In this document: positions 40,023 to 45,155 of the stretch, piece after piece
Numbering within the stretch: the stretch's first letter is position 1
Layout of the letters: each line of letters begins with the position of its first letter
From: Deltaproteobacteria bacterium
Lineage (GTDB): Bacteria; Desulfobacterota; Desulfobacteria; Desulfobacterales; JAFDMD01
Direction: 5' to 3'
DNA length: 45,155 nt
Assembly: GCA_019306185.1 (NCBI GenBank)
Contig: JAFDMD010000004.1
Coordinates: 1 to 45,155 of the forward strand
Notes under the pieces: generated by a model
The model's input: only the letters and a program-made list of their open reading frames with translations
The model's database searches: none
Told to the model about the DNA's origin: nothing
Program-made: the position numbers and the translations under genes

Positions 40023-41123
40023 TTAATAAGAAAACGGCCATAAATTAAAATAATTTTTAAGCTGCTGCCATCTGTAAGAAAGCCCGTAAGGCTGGAATAT
40101 CATAAACATACAGATTGCAAGACCAAACGCCGCCTCTTTTATAAAAAGAAAGTCCATGAGCAGTTTCGGATATATATCTGCAAGTGGAATTACCAAAAGT
40201 TGTAATCCCTCCATTACCAAAACCATAAATATAGCACCGAATACGGTGCCGTGAATAGAGCCGACGCCTCCGATTAAAATAACGCCTACGAGCCATAAAG
40301 ACCAGCTCCATGGAAAGTGCTCAGGGCTTATAGCCGCAAGGTTGCTTATCCAACAGGCGCCCGCTATGCCTCCGATAAAACCGGCTACAAAGAATGCCGT
40401 TAATTTATATTTTATTACGTTTATACCCATAACGTCTGCGGAAATATCATTATCTCGAATGGCAATCCAAGCTCTTCCTACTTTGGAGCGCACAAGATTA
40501 GCCAAAACCGCCGTGCATACTATAACGAAAAAAAGCATCATAAAATATACTTTAAGATCGCTGTCTATGATTACGGGACCTATTTTGATTGTTTCCGGCG
40601 GTATTGCAAATGCTTGTCCGCGTCCGCCAATTCGGCTTACATACTGAGTTATTATAAAATCTACTATTATAAACTGCGCCGCCATTGTAGTAAGAATTAA
40701 ATAAAAGCCTTTTACTCTTGCGGAAGGAAGTCCGAAGGCTACGCTCCATATGCCTGCCATAAAAGCCGCCGCGATTATGCTGACCGGATACGCAAGACCC
40801 CAGTCTATCATAAAAGCGGGCCAAGGAAATTCTAATATTAAAAGCGCGCTTGTATATGCGCCTACAGCAAGAAATGCGGCGTGCCCTAATGTTATTTGTC
40901 CGCAAAAACCTATAAGAAGCTGAACTCCTATGGCGCCGAGTATGGTATATCCTATTTGATTACAAAGACTTAATCCGTAGGAATCGGCAAAAAAAGGCAC
41001 TACAAAAAAAAGAATTATAAGAAGCAGTATCATTTTCCCTTTTATAAAAGGGGTCTGCCACCAAGCATGCTCTTTGGCATATTCCTGATGGTATATTCCG
41101 CAAGGAAGAAAAGTAGTTGACAT
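40023..41123 (-). CDS. livM: Branched-chain amino-acid-type ABC permease LivM
   Basis: A 366-residue inner-membrane permease with about nine hydrophobic segments. LivM features include LIGFCGQITLGHAAFLAVGA near residue 90, the cytoplasmic coupling loop VGRAWIAIRDNDISADVMGI near residue 215 and LVGVILIGGVGSIHGTVFGA near residue 285. The N-terminus is a soluble extension of about 30 residues (MSTTFLPCGIYHQEYAKEHA). It pairs with LivH to form the transport channel. The AGGAGAAAT ribosome site lies a few bases from the livH stop. A 31-bp gap separates it from livK. Confidence 0.95.
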   Translation of the reverse strand: MSTTFLPCGIYHQEYAKEHAWWQTPFIKGKMILLLIILFFVVPFFADSYGLSLCNQIGYTILGAIGVQLLIGFCGQITLGHAAFLAVGAYTSALLILEFPWPAFMIDWGLAYPVSIIAAAFMAGIWSVAFGLPSARVKGFYLILTTMAAQFIIVDFIITQYVSRIGGRGQAFAIPPETIKIGPVIIDSDLKVYFMMLFFVIVCTAVLANLVRSKVGRAWIAIRDNDISADVMGINVIKYKLTAFFVAGFIGGIAGACWISNLAAISPEHFPWSWSLWLVGVILIGGVGSIHGTVFGAIFMVLVMEGLQLLVIPLADIYPKLLMDFLFIKEAAFGLAICMFMIFQPYGLSYRWQQLKNYFNLWPFSY

Positions 41124-41146
41124 AAAATATTTCTCCTAATTTTTTA

Positions 41147-42031
41147 CTATACTCGTTCTATACGTTCCCAGCCCCATAACCCGTAAGGCTTAAAGAGTAA
41201 AAATATCGCCATAAATGCAAACGGAGCAATCTCTTTTACCCCTCCGGGAAAATATTGATCAAGGTAAGCGCCGCAAAAATTTTGCAGTATTCCTATTATA
41301 ATGCCGCCGACTATTGCTCCCGGAACGGAGTTGAGTCCTCCCAAAACAACAACCGGAAGCACAAGAAGCCCGAGATGCGCAACCGATATGTTAAGTCCAT
41401 TGATATTTCCCAAAAGGGTTCCGCCCACTCCCGCGGATATAAAAGCTATGGACCAAGCCGCCGCATAAACAAAACGGGCGCTTATGCCGAGCGACAAAGC
41501 AGCCATTTCATCATCTGCCGTAGCCTGCATTGCAAGACCCCATCTTGTATATTTAAAAAAGCATACAAATGCTATAAGCAGCACAATCGCGGCTATAAAA
41601 CTCCATAAGTAAGCCTGCCCTATTATTATGGGTCCTATATGAATAGGTTCCAGCGGAAACACAGGCGGCGAAAATACTCTTGTGTCGGTTCCCCATATCA
41701 ATTCGAGGCTTCCTTTAAAAAAGAAGGAAAGTCCTACGGTTACCATAATTACGGAAAGCACGGGCTCGCCTATAAGTTTGTCTAAAAATATTCTTTCCGT
41801 AAGTATTCCTAATATCAATCCTATTATTAAAGATAACAATAATGCGAGAAGAAAAGGAACGCCCATAGAATGGAAAGTTATCGAGATATAAGCGCCGATA
41901 AGAGTCATCTCGCCCATTGCAAGATTTAATACGCCGGAGCATTTATATATAAGCACCCAGCCGAGAGCTACAAGAGCGTAAATGCCTCCCACCATTATGC
42001 CTGTAACAATAGTCATCAAAAAAAGTTCCAT
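41147..42031 (-). CDS. livH: Branched-chain amino-acid-type ABC permease LivH
   Basis: A 294-residue inner-membrane permease with about eight hydrophobic segments. Signatures are GIMVGGIYALVALGWVLIYK at the start, GVLNLAMGEMTLIGAYIS, the coupling loop TRWGLAMQATADDEMAALSLGI and VVVLGGLNSVPGAIVGGIII. It forms the channel with LivM, and the two ATPases LivG and LivF dock to both. The ribosome site CAGAGGAAAACAGC precedes the ATG and lies at the end of a family C-like leader. It is downstream of the acyl-CoA synthetase and 23 bp before livM. Confidence 0.95.
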   Translation of the reverse strand: MELFLMTIVTGIMVGGIYALVALGWVLIYKCSGVLNLAMGEMTLIGAYISITFHSMGVPFLLALLLSLIIGLILGILTERIFLDKLIGEPVLSVIMVTVGLSFFFKGSLELIWGTDTRVFSPPVFPLEPIHIGPIIIGQAYLWSFIAAIVLLIAFVCFFKYTRWGLAMQATADDEMAALSLGISARFVYAAAWSIAFISAGVGGTLLGNINGLNISVAHLGLLVLPVVVLGGLNSVPGAIVGGIIIGILQNFCGAYLDQYFPGGVKEIAPFAFMAIFLLFKPYGLWGWERIERV

Positions 42032-42038
42032 GCTGTTT

Positions 42039-42118
42039 TCCTCTGTTTAAAGTTTGCCGGATAAGGAAGCGGTTCGCCGGCTTTCTGCGTTATGCTTATA
42101 TTTAACCGCTTTGTTATT
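42039..42118 (-). promoter_or_regulatory. Family C-like hairpin leader ending in the livH ribosome site
   Basis: Toward livH it reads AATAACAAAGCGGTTAAAT, GCCGGCGAACCGCTTCC, TTATCCGGCAAACTTTAAAC and AGAGGAAAAC. The AAGCGGTT/AACCGCTT and GATAAC-like/TTATCC arms pair, and the last block matches the hdrCB and nrdD leaders. It fills the gap between fadD and livH inside the operon, where the hairpin could tune expression of the permease genes. Confidence 0.55.
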
Positions 42119-42170
42119 AATGGAGTTTAATAATTTTTTTATTAAATATTTTTAAACCTAACCCGTTTTT

Positions 42171-44102
42171 TTATTTGCATGCTTCGCATTGGCATATGCA
42201 AAGGTCTATATTAATATTACTTTCGCGTCCGTCTTCATATTTTATTGTAGTGTCTATATGAACTTCGTCCACATCCGAATATAAAGCCTGTATAATAGTC
42301 TCATATCTTTTGGTTACAAAAACTCTTCTTAATTTGCGGGTTCTTGTAAGCTCGTCGTCGTCCGCGTCGAATTCTTTATATAGGTTTATAAATTTTATAA
42401 CTTTAGCCGGGTCCGGCAAGTCTTTGTTTGCGATGTCTATCTGTTGTTTAATTAAATCGTAAACTTCCGATTTTTGGGATAATTCCTGATAACTTGTATA
42501 TGCCAGCTTTTTTTCATCCGCCCATTTTCCCACTACCGAGTAATCTATACATACTACCGCGGTTATATAATCTTTTTGATCTCCTATAACCCAAGCGTCC
42601 TGCACGTAAGGGCTAAATTTAAGACGAGTTTCAAGGTATTGAGGAGCAAAAGGGCTTCCGTCTTTTAAAATAAAAACATCCTTTGTTCTGTCAAAAACCA
42701 CAAGATGCCCGTCGTCGTCCGTAAAGCCTTTATCGTCCGAATGGAGCCATCCGTCTTTAACCGTTTTTTCGGTCGCTTCCGGATTTTTATAATATCCTGC
42801 AAATACGGAAGGGCTTTTTGTCAATATTTCTCCGTCTTCGGCTATTTTTATTTCGGTTCCCGGAAGCGGTATTCCTACGGTGTCAAATTTAATATCTCCG
42901 TTTCTATGAACCGAAGATATGCCGGACACTTCGGTTTGACCGTATATCTGTTTTAAATTTACGCCGAGAGCATGAAAAAATTTAAAATGATCGGGTCCCA
43001 TCGCTGCGCCGCCGGTATAGGCGTTTCTTATGTTTGAAAGCCCCAGATTATCTTTTAATTTTTTTTGAACCGTAACGTATCCGATTTTATCAAGAAGCGC
43101 CATATGCCAAGGAACAGGTTTTTTATCGAATTTTAAGCTTGCAACTTTGTAGCCGATTTTATTGGAAAATTCGTAAAATTTTCTTTTAGTCCAAGAAGCG
43201 TCAAGATATTTTACCTGAACCTCTCTGGTCATCTGCTCGTACATTCTCGGAGGAGCAAACATAACATGAGGTCCTATCTCTCTTATATTTTCGCTTATTG
43301 TATCCGGCTCTTCCGGAAAATTGATTGTAAATCCGCGCAACATTCCGCAAGAAATCGACATCATTTGCTCGCCGATCCAGGCAAAAGGCAAAAAGGAAAC
43401 ATAATCGTCATTTTCATAGCAAGGGTCGATAGACATAAGATTTGCGCCCATTGTCAACATATTATAATGGGTTAAAAGCGCTCCTTTAGGAAGGGAAGTA
43501 GTGCCGGAGGTATAAAAAAGAAAAGGGGCGTCCTCGCCGTTTCCTTTTGATACAAGCTCCTTAAAAAAATTCGGTTTTTCTTTATCTAATTTTTCTCCGA
43601 GTTTTTTTACCTCTTCAAGGCTTATAAGGTAATCCTGATCATAATTTCGCATCCCCTTAGGGTCGTCCCATATAATCTTTTTTAACTTGGGGCATTCTTT
43701 AAGAATCAGAATCGCTTTATCAACCTCTTCCTGAGTTTCGGCTATTAAAAATCTGGTGTCCGAATGATCGACTATATATTTAACCTCGTCGTTAAGAGAA
43801 TCCCGAAAAAGCCACACTGCGGTTCCGCCCGCGCATATAGCCCCGACTTCCGCCATAAGCCCTTCGGGTCTGTTGTCTCCGATCATAGAAACTTTATCTT
43901 CCTCTTTAAGCCCGAGACTTATAAGACCCAAAGCAATATTCTTAACCTGTCGAAGATACTCGCTCCATGTAATAGGCTTCCATATTCCGAATTCCTTTTC
44001 GCGCATTGCAACTTTTTCGCCGTATTTTTCCGCCTGCATTAAAAAGAGTTTCGGAATCGTTAAATCCTTTGTTATTTTTATACTATTATTTTCTTGTTGC
44101 AT
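42171..44102 (-). CDS. fadD: Long-chain acyl-CoA synthetase (AMP-forming)
   Basis: A 643-residue ANL-superfamily enzyme of the FAA1/long-chain type. A3 loop LFYTSGTTSLPKGALLTH, gate region FLPFAWIGEQM, A5 IYGQTEVSG, A7/A8 DGWLHSDDKGFTDDDGHLVV followed by FDRTKDVFILKDGSPFAPQY, and a C-terminal TRTRKLRRVFV with the A10-type lysine/arginine region. A cysteine-rich end (CICQCEACK) is unusual for the family and could bind metal or Fe-S. The start is ATG 44102 (MQQENNSIK-), overlapping the livG stop by 17 bp with an AGAGGA site 6 bases upstream. It lies inside the liv operon between livG and livH, so it probably activates the acid imported by this transporter, making uptake irreversible. Confidence 0.93.
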   Translation of the reverse strand: MQQENNSIKITKDLTIPKLFLMQAEKYGEKVAMREKEFGIWKPITWSEYLRQVKNIALGLISLGLKEEDKVSMIGDNRPEGLMAEVGAICAGGTAVWLFRDSLNDEVKYIVDHSDTRFLIAETQEEVDKAILILKECPKLKKIIWDDPKGMRNYDQDYLISLEEVKKLGEKLDKEKPNFFKELVSKGNGEDAPFLFYTSGTTSLPKGALLTHYNMLTMGANLMSIDPCYENDDYVSFLPFAWIGEQMMSISCGMLRGFTINFPEEPDTISENIREIGPHVMFAPPRMYEQMTREVQVKYLDASWTKRKFYEFSNKIGYKVASLKFDKKPVPWHMALLDKIGYVTVQKKLKDNLGLSNIRNAYTGGAAMGPDHFKFFHALGVNLKQIYGQTEVSGISSVHRNGDIKFDTVGIPLPGTEIKIAEDGEILTKSPSVFAGYYKNPEATEKTVKDGWLHSDDKGFTDDDGHLVVFDRTKDVFILKDGSPFAPQYLETRLKFSPYVQDAWVIGDQKDYITAVVCIDYSVVGKWADEKKLAYTSYQELSQKSEVYDLIKQQIDIANKDLPDPAKVIKFINLYKEFDADDDELTRTRKLRRVFVTKRYETIIQALYSDVDEVHIDTTIKYEDGRESNINIDLCICQCEACK

Positions 44103-44907
44103 ATAAGTCCTCTTCGCCAAGATAAGCCTTAACAACTTCGGGATTTTTCTGAACCTCTTCCGGAATTCCGTCCATAATCATATTGCCGAAGTTCAATACA
44201 AAAATATTATTGGAAAGATCCATTACAACCCCCATATCATGCTCTACAAGCAGACATGTAACCTTCCAACGCTTCTCCTCGTTTACGTCTAAAATAAAAC
44301 GAGCCATGTCCTCCACCTCTTCGAGGTTAAGGCCCGCCAAAGGCTCGTCCAATATAAGCAGTTTCGGCTCCAAAGCCAGCGCTCTGCCAAGCTCCACTCT
44401 TTTTTGAAGTCCGTAAGGAAGCATTCCTACGGGCTTATTTCTTATATGCTCTATTTCAAGAAGATCTATAATCTGCTCCTCTATAAAGGTTCTATGCTCT
44501 ATCTCCTCTTTTGCCGCTTTTCCGAAATAAAGAGCGCCGTTTAAAATGCCGGATTTATAATGGGTATGCCTGCCGAGTCTGATATTGTCTAAAACCGTCA
44601 TTCCGCCGAACACTTCAACTTTTTGAAAGGTTCTTGCTATGCCGATTCTAGCTCGTTCGTAGGGTTTGAGGGGGGTTATATCCTTATTTTGAAAAAAGAC
44701 CGTTCCTTGTTGCGGCTTATATAATCCGTTGATGCAGTTCATCATTACGGTTTTGCCCGCTCCATTCGGTCCTATAACCGAATGTATTTCTCCTTTTTTA
44801 ATTTTAAGATTAATTCCAGCCAATGCTTTGACTTTTCCGAAGCGCATGTGGATGTCTTGCAGCTCCAACAAAATGTTCTCGTTTTTTTGTTCAGCCTGTA
44901 ATGACAA
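44086..44907 (-). CDS. livG: Branched-chain amino-acid-type ABC transporter ATPase LivG
   Basis: A 273-residue ATPase. Walker A is VIGPNGAGKTVMMNCINGLY, the signature is the LivG form MLPYGLQKRVELGRAL (LPYG instead of LSGG), Walker B is LLILDEPLAGLNLEEVEDM, and the H-loop is CLLVEHDMGVVMDLS. It is the first gene of the operon livG-fadD-livH-livM-livK-livF. I choose TTG 44907, because GGAGG lies 5 bases upstream. A frame-open TTG at 44925 has no ribosome site. The product overlaps the start of fadD. An IS5-like element ends about 140 bp upstream and has replaced the distal promoter region. Confidence 0.94.
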   Translation of the reverse strand: MSLQAEQKNENILLELQDIHMRFGKVKALAGINLKIKKGEIHSVIGPNGAGKTVMMNCINGLYKPQQGTVFFQNKDITPLKPYERARIGIARTFQKVEVFGGMTVLDNIRLGRHTHYKSGILNGALYFGKAAKEEIEHRTFIEEQIIDLLEIEHIRNKPVGMLPYGLQKRVELGRALALEPKLLILDEPLAGLNLEEVEDMARFILDVNEEKRWKVTCLLVEHDMGVVMDLSNNIFVLNFGNMIMDGIPEEVQKNPEVVKAYLGEEDLYATRK

Positions 44908-45048
44908 TGGTACCTCCGTTCGCAAGGTAAATGAATGTTATTTAATTTGTGATTTCCTATTATAATTTTGGTTGCAGGTCAAGCATTAAATGAGATTAAT
45001 ACCATCTCAAACGCTTTCATTAACTATTTATATTTGGCTTTTATATTA

Positions 45049-45155
45049 GGGTCTGTTGACAATTCATAAAGGTAGCCAAAGGAAAGCGCGAGCCAAAGCG
45101 AGCATAGCCTCGAAATTACGTTTCAATTTATCATATCTTGTCGCTATAGCTCGGA
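45049..45155 (-). mobile_element. IS5-family insertion sequence, 3' end (partial)
   Basis: The right edge holds the end of an IS. The terminal sequence GGGTCTGTTGAC (45049-45060) is typical of IS5-group inverted repeats. A minus-strand frame ends at TGA 45064-45066 with RAIATRYDKLKRNFEAML and ends ARAFLWLPL, the usual C-terminus of IS5 (IS427/IS1031-type) DDE transposases (ATRYDKL...). The rest lies outside the window. ATTA precedes the inverted repeat and may be part of the target duplication. The gap 44908-45048 otherwise holds only the livG leader. Confidence 0.85.
45064..45155 (-). CDS. IS5-family transposase, C-terminal fragment
   Basis: The visible last 29 codons read RAIATRYDKLKRNFEAM, then LALARAFLWLPL and TGA. 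The motif A-T-R-Y-D-K-L followed by N-F is the conserved C-terminal tail of IS5 family transposases, after the DDE catalytic glutamate region. It is cut by the window edge, so completeness cannot be judged. Confidence 0.8.
   Translation of the reverse strand, partial: RAIATRYDKLKRNFEAMLALARAFLWLPL

Overview
The window is AT-rich and gene-dense and reads as the chromosome of a Gram-negative anaerobe. Signs are secreted and lipoprotein signal peptides, a PilY1-like propeller, an oxygen-sensitive class III ribonucleotide reductase, HdrA/QmoA-type flavoproteins with an HdrCB/DsrK-type iron-sulfur protein, and DUF4416 and DUF3786 proteins. Together these suggest a Desulfobacterota-like or related sulfur or syntrophic lineage. 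No rRNA or other taxonomic marker is present, so the placement is inference.

Layout. 1-4476: a truncated DUF262 fragment, nadD, a palindromic repeat, a MNT nucleotidyltransferase with a destroyed HEPN partner, proA, and an HdrC-HdrB fusion read through an in-frame TGA that is best explained as selenocysteine. 4840-7496: two HdrA/QmoA/QmoB-like flavoproteins of the same operon. 8038-9417: DUF4416 and a periplasmic solute-binding protein. 10146-15011: nrdD with tandem NrdR boxes, an MscS channel, and a pair of TPM-domain proteins. 15128-18712: a PilY1-like protein and a divergent NhaC antiporter. 19480-24470: an isolated recB and a TSUP transporter. 24476-25977: DUF3786, crcB and HNH genes. 26033-33119: a complete type I Zorya anti-phage system (zorABCD), with a one-base frameshift near the start of zorA. 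33224-37603: an acyl-CoA synthetase-ACT pair, a bestrophin-like protein and a LEA14-like lipoprotein. 37892-44907: a branched-chain-amino-acid-type ABC transporter (livGHMKF) built around a long-chain acyl-CoA synthetase. The right edge enters an IS5-like element.

Three palindromic repeat families fill almost every large intergenic gap. Family A is an imperfect palindrome of about 190 bp. Family B is a MITE of up to about 370 bp with long terminal inverted repeats ending in TAGTCGAT. Family C is a hairpin whose arms and Shine-Dalgarno-like core recur directly upstream of several start codons (qmoB-like, hdrCB, nrdD, livH, LEA14, TSUP), so it seems to supply leaders and ribosome binding sites.

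The most notable points are the probable selenoprotein HdrCB with a SECIS-like hairpin, the Zorya locus with its zorA poly-T frameshift, the repeat-derived leaders, and the canonical NrdR operator pair before nrdD.
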